NCBI GenBank assembly: GCA_016931035.1
Contig: JAFGFN010000019.1
Coordinates: 1 to 32,039, forward strand
Direction of reading: 5' to 3'
DNA from: Candidatus Sumerlaeota bacterium
Lineage (GTDB): Bacteria; Sumerlaeota; Sumerlaeia; UBA8349
Length of the DNA stretch: 32,039 nt
How positions within the stretch are numbered: position 1 is the first letter of the stretch; every line of letters starts with the position of its first letter. Below the pieces are notes generated by a model. The model was not told where the DNA came from, did no database searches, and worked only from the letters and a program-made list of their open reading frames with translations. Positions 1 to 6,439 of this stretch are shown in pieces. The translations under genes and the position numbers were made by a program.

Positions 1-108
1 CCCTACGAACTGGGCAGCGACATGCAATTGTGCGGGTTCCGCATTTACTACCATACGCCGCCGCCCAGCGGCACCGCGGTGCCGGCCAGCATCGGGATGT
101 ACGAGTGA
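1..108 (+). CDS. C-terminal fragment of an unrecognised protein
   Basis: The first 35 codons of the window are open in frame 1 and end in TGA at 106-108, so this is the tail of a gene that begins outside the window. The visible residues include a QLCGFRIYYHTPPPSG stretch and end in GMYE. They carry no motif I recognise, and no membrane segment is visible. The gene converges on the pectinesterase gene on the other strand, with a strong hairpin at 175-207 between them. The reading frame assignment is moderately safe because codon choice (C or G in most third positions) matches the neighbours. Function cannot be stated. Confidence 0.55.
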   Translation, partial: PYELGSDMQLCGFRIYYHTPPPSGTAVPASIGMYE

Positions 109-174
109 TTCGGAGAGGCGGCGACGCTATCGGCCGCCGCGTCGGAGATCTGAAGATTCCACCGAGAATGCATT

Positions 175-207
175 CCACCCCGGCTTCGGTCCCCGAAGCC
201 GGGGTGG
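175..207. terminator. perfect 15-bp hairpin between convergent genes
   Basis: Left arm CCACCCCGGCTTCGG at 175-189, loop TCC at 190-192, right arm CCGAAGCCGGGGTGG at 193-207, with no mismatch. It lies 3 bases past the stop of the minus-strand pectinesterase gene and 66 bases past the stop of the plus-strand fragment, which is the place for a bidirectional terminator. Neither side has a proper run of T, so it may work as a hairpin barrier or by protecting the 3' end rather than as a textbook intrinsic terminator. A 10-bp palindrome GAATGCATTC at 166-175 abuts it. Confidence 0.7.
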
Positions 208-210
208 CGT

Positions 211-1245
211 TCATTCGGCTTTGGCCGTTTCGACGACGCCGCGAAGCCAATCGTCGGTCTCGCCCTCGGCGGTCTGGAGGAACTTCGCCGTGGCGAAGCG
301 GGCCGCTTCGTCCTCCGTCAGCTGGTGCGACCACTGGACCCGCGCCTCGGGGTTCGCTCCCGGACCCGTGCTCTTGTACTCGGCGTAGTAGGCCGTCTTC
401 TCCTTGTCCGGACTGCGCCAATTGTCCCACCCTTCGGGTCGAACGCATTCGTCCATCCAACAGTCGAGATAGACCACCGTCGAGTAGTCTCTCCAGGGCC
501 TCCCGAGATAAACGGGATTCTTGCCCGTCAGGCGGCACCGCGTGAAGACGTAGCCCGAGTAGTGGTCCTCGGTTTTCCGCGACTGGGCGGTATAGTACCC
601 GCCGTCCTTCGTGACGACCTCGCAGCGGTCGAAGACGGCGCGCGCTTCGCCGAAAATGAAATCGCAGTTTCCCTCGATATAACAGTCCTTGTAGTACTGA
701 CGGCCGCTCTTGGCGTACAGCGTGTCCTGCCAACCCAGGAACCGGCACTTGAGAAAGGTGCAGCGCTCGGCCGTGATTCGAATGGCGACGGCCTGGCCGA
801 CGCGTCCCGCCGAATTCTCGAACGTCAAGTTCTCGGCGGTGAAATCGTCTCCCTTGATGAACGTGCTCGAGCTGCCCGAAGTCCCGTAGTTCTCTCCCGT
901 CTCGGGATTCGTCTTCGAGGCGAAGTTGTCGTAGGTGAGGATCGTCGTCTTGGCGTCTTGGCCCCGCAGGGCGATGAACGGTTTGTCGCTCGACACCGTG
1001 ACGAGCTCCTTGTAAGTCCCCGGCCGGATTTCGATCGTCACCCGCTCGGCGTTGTCGGTCGGCACGGAATCGATGGCGGCTTGCACCGTCTCGAAGTCGC
1101 CCGAGCCGTCGGCGGCGACGACGATCGTGCGCAGACTCGGCGAAGTCGGCTCTTCGCAACCGGCGGGCGGACCGGCTTGAACCAGAAGAAAGATGGGGCC
1201 CAGGAACAGCGCCAAGACCCGGCGTGCAAGCGTTTGCGATAGCAT
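211..1245 (-). CDS. secreted pectin methylesterase (carbohydrate esterase family 8)
   Basis: Pectinesterases remove methyl groups from polygalacturonate, exposing it to lyases and hydrolases. The 344-residue protein starts at ATG 1245, chosen because AGAAGGA lies about ten bases upstream and because a signal peptide begins there: a basic LARR stretch, a hydrophobic core (VLALFLGPIFLLV), then AGPPAGC. That Cys could also make it a lipoprotein. A longer open frame reaches 1524 but its extra 93 residues look non-coding. The right-handed beta-helix family signatures are in order: a QAVAIR block, the QDTLYA block with a catalytic Asp, GNCDFIFG with the second catalytic Asp, and YLGRPWRDY with the substrate-binding Arg. 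Length fits the bacterial family. It stands alone, so its pectin-degradation partners are not here; export to the periplasm or cell surface is inferred. Confidence 0.95.
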   Translation of the reverse strand: MLSQTLARRVLALFLGPIFLLVQAGPPAGCEEPTSPSLRTIVVAADGSGDFETVQAAIDSVPTDNAERVTIEIRPGTYKELVTVSSDKPFIALRGQDAKTTILTYDNFASKTNPETGENYGTSGSSSTFIKGDDFTAENLTFENSAGRVGQAVAIRITAERCTFLKCRFLGWQDTLYAKSGRQYYKDCYIEGNCDFIFGEARAVFDRCEVVTKDGGYYTAQSRKTEDHYSGYVFTRCRLTGKNPVYLGRPWRDYSTVVYLDCWMDECVRPEGWDNWRSPDKEKTAYYAEYKSTGPGANPEARVQWSHQLTEDEAARFATAKFLQTAEGETDDWLRGVVETAKAE

Positions 1246-1313
1246 GGTTGTCTCGTTCCTTCTCTGTAGCGTTTGGAGAGGCTGGGAATCGCGCCGTCGG
1301 CTCCGCGCGGCGC

Positions 1314-1473
1314 GTGCAAACCCGTCTTGCGAGTTTAGAGAATCTCGGGCGCTCCAGGCAAGCGCGGAAATGGCTTGAAAGCGTCTGGGCAATCCCGCAT
1401 TCTCATAACCGGGCGCCGTCGGGAGAAGCGGGAACGCCTCGCCCTCCGCGACAACTAGTGTGCAAACCCGTCT
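1314..1473. repeat. 14-bp direct repeat in the divergent intergenic region
   Basis: GTGCAAACCCGTCT occurs at 1314-1327 and again at 1460-1473, in the same orientation and 146 bases apart. Both copies sit in the 277-bp region between the divergent pectinesterase and TPR-membrane protein genes. The repeat could be a pair of operator half-sites or a simple duplication. It is not palindromic, so a symmetrical repressor site is not obvious. Confidence 0.5.
1375..1403 (+). promoter_or_regulatory. weak candidate promoter for the TPR membrane protein gene
   Basis: TTGAAA at 1375-1380 is followed after 17 bases by CATTCT at 1398-1403. The first element matches the vegetative -35 consensus in five of six positions, the second only in three. 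It would give a leader of about 110 bases before the ATG at 1523. It lies between the two copies of the 14-bp repeat, which is the main reason to mention it. Confidence 0.3.
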
Positions 1474-1522
1474 CCCGCCGGTATCGAATCGCCCCGTGCG
1501 AGACCGCTTCCGAGCCGAGCCC

Positions 1523-3220
1523 ATGCGATTCCTTCACTTCTCGAGTCTTGTTCTTGTCCTCGCCCTCTGCATGCTTTCGGGGTGGATGAGCGACTACCAG
1601 GTGCTCGTACGCTTGGCCGGGCTCGCCCTGCTCGCCTTCCTGGTTCTTCTCCCGGCTCTCCGGTCGCCGGGCAAATCTCGTCTGAACCCCTACATCGTGG
1701 GACTTGTGTTCGTCGGCTTCGCGTCCTTGGGCCGAATTGGAGCGCCGACCGAGCCCTCCCTTGGGCTCGCGGGGTTCGTTGCGTTGTATGCGATCGTCCT
1801 GGGCGCCTACGGCGCGTTCTTCGTCGCCCTTCTGCGCCGGACGGCGCGCGAAGAAGCGATCGACGAGACTTTCGTGCGATTGGATTTGTGGCTCTTCAAC
1901 CTGGGGTTAGTCTGTTTCGCCGGACTCTGGCTCGTCGAGGTCATGCGCGACGGCTTCGGGATCGCACCCGTCTTGAGAGGGTTTCAGAACGGACTGGTCC
2001 CTCTGGGAACGCTCATCCTCTTCCTTCTCGCCGTGCGCTATGCCTCGACCCCGGCGTGCGAACGGCTGTCGGCGATCCTCCTCGTCTTTGCGCTTTTCGC
2101 CGCCGTGGGGCTGGGCGCGGCGCGATTCCGGATCATCCAGCGGTCGCTCCACGCGGCGCGCCAGGACTTGCTCGAAGGCAGGACCGACGAGGCGCTCGAG
2201 AAGGCGGAGCGGGCTCTCGCCGACAACAGCGTTCTCAAGTGGGACGGCATTCGCGAGCGGGTCCTCGTGATCCGGCGCGACGTGCGCAGCGCGCGCCGAG
2301 AATACGGCCTAGCCATCGAGGAGTCGGCGGACTACCTGTTGCGCAGGCCGCGCGGCGAGATGACCGACGCGGCGTGGGAGTGGTTTCGTCGCTACTTGAA
2401 GGCCGATGCCATCGAACCGTCGTTTCGCGCATTCAACCGGCCGGAGAAGATCGAAATCCTCAATCTGGTTCACGATCGTCTCGCGCGCCACCCCGAGGAA
2501 AACGCCACCCTTCAACTCCTTTTCGTTCAGAGCGGGCGCCTCGACCGACTCGCCGAATGGTACGCCTGGCAGGGTCTTCCGGCGATGACGAACCTCGACG
2601 CCTGGGAACTGGCTCTCAAGAGAGTGGCGGACAAGGGCGACGGGCCCGCCGCCGAGGCGAGGTACTTCCTCGGCGCCTTGCTGTTCGGGGTCGGCCGGTA
2701 CGATGAGGCCGCGAGCCACTTCGAGAAGGTGCTCGAGCTCCGCCCCGACGACGCCAACGCAATCGTTTTCATGGAGCGGATCGCCTCGGCCCAAGGGCGT
2801 CTGAACCTCCTGACGCAGCTGCGCAAACGTCCGCGCCGAATCGCCCACGCTAGGATGCAGGGCAACCACGAATGGGGGCTCAACCTCGGAGCGGTCTTGT
2901 GGACGGCTCTCGAGGTCAACCCAGGACGCTACGAGGTGAGTCTCGAGGTCCGAGGCGAACCGGCCCAGGGTGTCTGGCCCCGGATTTCCGTCTACGTCGA
3001 AGAAGGCGACCACAAGGTCGATGGGGAATCTCTCGTCCTACGCCAAACCGTGCGCTCGACCGAGTGGACCCCCCTGCGTTTCGAGCTGGAACCCGAGGCG
3101 GAATCCCGACGCCGCCTCATGCTTGTCTTCGACAACGATTACTACTCGGCGTCGGCCGGGAAAGAGGAAAACCGCGACCTCGAATTCCAGGAAGCGGAAA
3201 TACGTTTCGATCCCCGGTAG
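1523..3220 (+). CDS. polytopic membrane protein with TPR region and C-terminal beta-domain
   Basis: The 565-residue protein has about seven hydrophobic segments in its first 200 residues (roughly 2-20, 26-46, 55-70, 80-104, 122-140, 157-175 and 182-200). A helical region follows with TPR-like units: a GRTDEALEKAERALADN stretch near 215-235 and a GVGRYDEAASHFEKVLELRP unit near 390-410. The last 100 residues or so look like a beta-sandwich. An open frame extends upstream to 1460, but ATG 1523 begins directly at the first membrane helix and is preferred; no strong ribosome binding site is visible. The O-antigen-ligase-like gene follows after 41 bases, and that protein ends in a similar beta-rich tail, so a joint role in surface polysaccharide assembly or export is inferred. 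No enzyme motif is visible. Confidence 0.85.
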   Translation: MRFLHFSSLVLVLALCMLSGWMSDYQVLVRLAGLALLAFLVLLPALRSPGKSRLNPYIVGLVFVGFASLGRIGAPTEPSLGLAGFVALYAIVLGAYGAFFVALLRRTAREEAIDETFVRLDLWLFNLGLVCFAGLWLVEVMRDGFGIAPVLRGFQNGLVPLGTLILFLLAVRYASTPACERLSAILLVFALFAAVGLGAARFRIIQRSLHAARQDLLEGRTDEALEKAERALADNSVLKWDGIRERVLVIRRDVRSARREYGLAIEESADYLLRRPRGEMTDAAWEWFRRYLKADAIEPSFRAFNRPEKIEILNLVHDRLARHPEENATLQLLFVQSGRLDRLAEWYAWQGLPAMTNLDAWELALKRVADKGDGPAAEARYFLGALLFGVGRYDEAASHFEKVLELRPDDANAIVFMERIASAQGRLNLLTQLRKRPRRIAHARMQGNHEWGLNLGAVLWTALEVNPGRYEVSLEVRGEPAQGVWPRISVYVEEGDHKVDGESLVLRQTVRSTEWTPLRFELEPEAESRRRLMLVFDNDYYSASAGKEENRDLEFQEAEIRFDPR

Positions 3221-3261
3221 CGCCGACCGAGGTCCCCCCTCGTCCAACGAGATCCGAACCT

Positions 3262-5688
3262 ATGCATCTTTTTGCTTTTCTAATCCTCTTCTCCCTGGGT
3301 GTTCTGCAATTCGTCATCTTCCACCACGCGACCCCCTCCCCCGGCGCTTTCAGACTGGCCGTGGCGCTGACGGTCATCGTGCAGTTCGGACTGACCGCAT
3401 GGCGGCCCGCGCGCGGACTGCTGCTCCTTCTTTTTCTCCTTCCCCTGTTCAACAACAGCATCTTCGTCCGGCGGTTGAACGACTTCCCTCCCGCACTGGC
3501 CCTATTCTTGAGCTTCTTCGCCGGTTGGCTGCTCCGGCGCCTCGATCAGGGCGACACGAGTCGCGTCAAGACGCCGCTTAACGCTCCGCTTATCTTGTAC
3601 ACCCTGGCCGGGCTCGGCTCCGGAACGATCACGCTCCTGCGCTATGCGGATTTCTACCCCTTTGTAGGGGACCGGTTCCCCATTTTCTCGGTCAATCCCC
3701 TGAACGAGACGAGCCTCGAGGCCGTGATCTGGGCGTTCCGCATTCTATTGGTCTTTCTGTCGGGACCCGGGGTCTTCTGGGCCACGCTCCACATCGTCCG
3801 GCGCAAGAATCAGATTCCTCACGCCTTGGCCGCTCTGGCGTGCGGTCTGTCGCTCAGCATCGCGTTCGGCTTGTACCAGAGCCACGGCCACGCTTTCCTA
3901 GGCAACTGGCCGTTCTTCGAGCGCGCGGGGCGAATCAACGCGACGTTCCTGGACCCGAACGCCTTGGGCAGTTTTGTCCTGTTGTCTCTTCCCGCTGTTT
4001 CCGCGCTGCTCTTCGCTCTGAGAAACCGCGCGGCCAAGGTCGGCATTCTCCTCGTCTTGGCGGGAGGACTTTGCGTCCTGGGTTACAGCGGATCGCGCAC
4101 GGGGATGCTGGGGCTCGTCCTCGCGACCCTGATCGCGGGCGGCCTGGCATTGGCGCAGAGCGCCTACGCCGGTATCGGAATCTACTCTCGTTACCTACGT
4201 CCGGTCCTACTCGCCCTGGTCATCGTTGTCGCGTTCGCCCCGAGCCGGATGCAGTCGCTGGGCGATTCGGACTCGGCCCTCGCTCGCCGTCTCACCTCGA
4301 CGATCGGGAAGGTGCGCGAGCGAGGACTCGTCGGGATGCTCGGCGAGGATCGATGGCCCATGTGGCAGCGGGCTCTCAAGGTCACGGCGGCGTTTCCCGT
4401 GTGGGGAATCGGGCTGGGAGCCTTCCACACGGAGGTGCCCAACTACGTCGAACACGACTTCAACCGTTCGTTCTATCGCGACAACGCCAACAGCTTCTAT
4501 CTGCAGACGACCTCGGAGATGGGAGCGATCGGACTGATTCTCGCCTTGGCGGTATTGACAACGGTCGTCCAGGCCGCCTTGAGGGGAGTCCGCCGCCCCT
4601 GCTACTCCGGGGGCGATTTGGCCGTCTCGTCCCTCTTGGCGGGCGCGCTCATCTCGATGACCGTCATGTTTCTCACGGGCCCTCACACGTTCTTTCCCGA
4701 GGTCCAGATTCTCTTTTGGGCGTTGATCGGCCTGGTCTTCGCCAACCTCTACTCCATCCCGCCCCGCGCGGACTATTCCTCGCCCGCGGGCGCCGAGCCG
4801 CGTCCGTTCCGAAGGCTCCGGCTGTTGCCCGCCGTAGGGGTTGCGCTGGTTGCCGTTCTGATGGTCGGACAAACGATCGACGCGGCCACCACCCTGTCGC
4901 TGGGCAAACAAGTGAACCTGCACGAGTGGAACGCCACGTGGGGGTTCTATCCTTGGGAAAGGGGCAGTTCGGGCGAGCGTCTGCGCTGGACTCGCGAAGA
5001 GGCGGGAACGGTGGTCGTGACGCCCCACTCGCTCGTCGCCACCCGGCTCTTTCTCCCCCACGCCGACTTGAACGAAGACCCGGTCGTCGTGAGCATTCTC
5101 CTGAACGGGCAAAAAGCCTACGAGGAGGCTTTTGACGAGCCGACACGATCGCGCCGCGTGACGCTTCTGTTGCCCAGGACCCACGACGGGCGGATCGATA
5201 TTCGTTTCCGTGTGAGCCGAGTCTGGGTGCCGAGCCGTCACGACGCGGGGAGTCTCGATTCGCGCGAACTGGGAGTCATGGTCAGCGACTTCCAATTCCA
5301 CGATATCCCGCCCGACGGCTTTGGATTCTCCGACTGGCAAGGCGACGGCGACAAGGCTTCGAATCCCTACCGAACGATTCGGTCGCGGGCCGCCCAACAA
5401 ATCGATCTCTCGACCGGCAACGAGTGCGAGTTCCTGGCGAGCGTCGAGCCGTCGAGCGACGGCTCCCCGCCTCCGATCTTGTCCGTCTATGCCGACAACA
5501 GACTCGTCTGCGAGACTCACCTGCCCGAGAAGGGTTGGCGTCGAGTCCAATTCCGCGTATCGCCCGATCCGGGCCAGATCTCCTCGATTCTGCGGCTCGA
5601 GATCCAGAATCCCGCCGGCTTGCCCCCCGGGTTGCCGCCTCGAGCGGTTCGTGTGACGCAAGTCCGACCCATCTCGACGCGGGGCTAG
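3262..5688 (+). CDS. O-antigen ligase/polymerase-like membrane protein with large extracytoplasmic tail
   Basis: The 808-residue protein starts at ATG 3262; the open frame running upstream to 2872 overlaps the previous gene and is a shadow. Roughly the first 500 residues are polytopic. The Wzy/WaaL family pattern is visible: a GRINATFLDPNALGSF block, then the YSGSRTG block, then a large loop with RWPMWQRALK and NANSFYLQTTSEMG, matching the loop in which ligases carry essential Arg and His/Asn residues. After the last membrane segment (about residue 520-540) comes a soluble region of roughly 270 residues, predicted beta-rich. Family members polymerise or transfer undecaprenyl-linked glycans at the periplasmic face. 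The partner gene upstream is probably co-transcribed. Polymerase and ligase cannot be told apart from sequence alone. Confidence 0.88.
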   Translation: MHLFAFLILFSLGVLQFVIFHHATPSPGAFRLAVALTVIVQFGLTAWRPARGLLLLLFLLPLFNNSIFVRRLNDFPPALALFLSFFAGWLLRRLDQGDTSRVKTPLNAPLILYTLAGLGSGTITLLRYADFYPFVGDRFPIFSVNPLNETSLEAVIWAFRILLVFLSGPGVFWATLHIVRRKNQIPHALAALACGLSLSIAFGLYQSHGHAFLGNWPFFERAGRINATFLDPNALGSFVLLSLPAVSALLFALRNRAAKVGILLVLAGGLCVLGYSGSRTGMLGLVLATLIAGGLALAQSAYAGIGIYSRYLRPVLLALVIVVAFAPSRMQSLGDSDSALARRLTSTIGKVRERGLVGMLGEDRWPMWQRALKVTAAFPVWGIGLGAFHTEVPNYVEHDFNRSFYRDNANSFYLQTTSEMGAIGLILALAVLTTVVQAALRGVRRPCYSGGDLAVSSLLAGALISMTVMFLTGPHTFFPEVQILFWALIGLVFANLYSIPPRADYSSPAGAEPRPFRRLRLLPAVGVALVAVLMVGQTIDAATTLSLGKQVNLHEWNATWGFYPWERGSSGERLRWTREEAGTVVVTPHSLVATRLFLPHADLNEDPVVVSILLNGQKAYEEAFDEPTRSRRVTLLLPRTHDGRIDIRFRVSRVWVPSRHDAGSLDSRELGVMVSDFQFHDIPPDGFGFSDWQGDGDKASNPYRTIRSRAAQQIDLSTGNECEFLASVEPSSDGSPPPILSVYADNRLVCETHLPEKGWRRVQFRVSPDPGQISSILRLEIQNPAGLPPGLPPRAVRVTQVRPISTRG

Positions 5689-5816
5689 GCCTCGGGCGAG
5701 CCGAAATCTCGTAGGGCGAATCCCACGGCCATTGGCTTCGGTCGGCAATGTCGCGTCTGAAGCGATCGGCTCCCGGCACGAAATCCGGAATCCGGCGCGT
5801 CTCTGTCCCTTTAAGC

Positions 5817-5846
5817 TTTACACGACGTTTCACACGGCAGTAACAT
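5817..5846 (+). promoter_or_regulatory. candidate vegetative promoter of the response regulator gene
   Basis: TTTACA at 5817-5822 (five of six matches to the -35 consensus) and TAACAT at 5841-5846 (four of six to the -10) are 18 bases apart. They lie in the only AT-rich patch of the intergenic region. Transcription would start near 5853 and leave a leader of about 110 bases. Confidence 0.5.
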
Positions 5847-5872
5847 GACCGAAAGTGGCGGTTCCGGACCGT

Positions 5873-5941
5873 TCGGCCTCGGGCTCCGCCCATCGGAGAG
5901 TGCGACCGGACGCGAGGCCGAAGAGAAACGGTGCGCCGGTC
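5873..5941 (+). promoter_or_regulatory. foldable 5' leader with possible pseudoknot
   Basis: Outer stem TCGGCCTCG (5873-5881) pairs perfectly with CGAGGCCGA (5913-5921). Inside it CTCCG (5884-5888) pairs with CGGAG (5894-5898) around a five-base loop. GACCGG at 5904-5909 can in addition pair with CCGGTC at 5936-5941, which crosses the outer stem and would form a pseudoknot or an alternative fold. The last element ends about 20 bases before the response regulator's start, near its ribosome binding site AAGGAAG. It matches no riboswitch class I know; function is inference. Confidence 0.4.
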
Positions 5942-5961
5942 TGACAAAAAGGAAGACCACC

Positions 5962-6339
5962 ATGCCGAAAACCGTTGTGATCGTCGAGGATGACGCCGAT
6001 TCCGCGCGCGTCTTGCGCGTGACGCTCGAGCGCGACGGCTGTAAGGTCTTCGCAACGACGGACGGCATCAACGGTCTCGAACTGATCAAGAAGCACGTTC
6101 CCGACGCCGTCGTCATAGACATCAAGGTCCCGAGAATGAACGGCTACGAAATCTGCACGACGCTCCAGAGCGACGAGAAACTCAACGCCATCCCCATCAT
6201 GGTCATCACCGGCCTGATCGAAGAAGCCACGGACGAACGAGACCGCGAGTGGTGCGAGCGCCTCGGCGTGGCGGATTTCATGAGCAAGCCGTTCGAGCCC
6301 GAGGACTTCTCCCAACGAATCCGCAAGATGCTGGAGTAG
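5962..6339 (+). CDS. single-domain response regulator (CheY-like receiver)
   Basis: A 125-residue stand-alone receiver domain. The fold's key residues are all present: acidic pair D10-D11 for magnesium, phosphoacceptor D53 in the VVIDIKVPRMNG segment, T83 in the MVITG segment, and K109 in the MSKPFEP segment. There is no output domain, so it acts through protein contacts, as CheY or Spo0F do. The start at ATG 5962 is chosen because AAGGAAG lies just upstream and MPKTVVIVEDD begins the first beta-strand; an open frame reaching 5845 would add unlike sequence. No intact histidine kinase is adjacent; the only kinase-like gene in the window (11362-12810) lacks its His. The gene stands alone, converging on greA. 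Confidence 0.95.
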   Translation: MPKTVVIVEDDADSARVLRVTLERDGCKVFATTDGINGLELIKKHVPDAVVIDIKVPRMNGYEICTTLQSDEKLNAIPIMVITGLIEEATDERDREWCERLGVADFMSKPFEPEDFSQRIRKMLE

Positions 6340-6367
6340 TCCGGTCTCCGAACGAAACGCCGTTCTC

Positions 6368-6391
6368 CCGCCAAGAACCGCTTCTTGCCGG
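6368..6391. terminator. imperfect hairpin between convergent response regulator and greA genes
   Basis: CCGCCAAGAA (6368-6377) pairs with TTCTTGCCGG (6382-6391) with one C-C mismatch around a CCGC loop. It is 28 bases past the response regulator stop and 48 bases past the greA stop on the other strand, so it could end both transcripts. There is no strong T run. Confidence 0.45.
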
Positions 6392-6439
6392 ATCTCGTCG
6401 TTGTCCTTGAACCCTCGCAATGCGGCGTTGGAGAGGAAT

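Noticed and set aside
1246..1524. N-terminal extension of the pectinesterase to 437 residues
   Set aside because: The signal peptide and ribosome binding site point to ATG 1245; the extension reads as intergenic sequence.
4207..5748. A 513-codon minus-strand open frame opposite the ligase-like gene
   Set aside because: Composition is shadow-like and the plus-strand gene has membrane helices and family motifs across the region.
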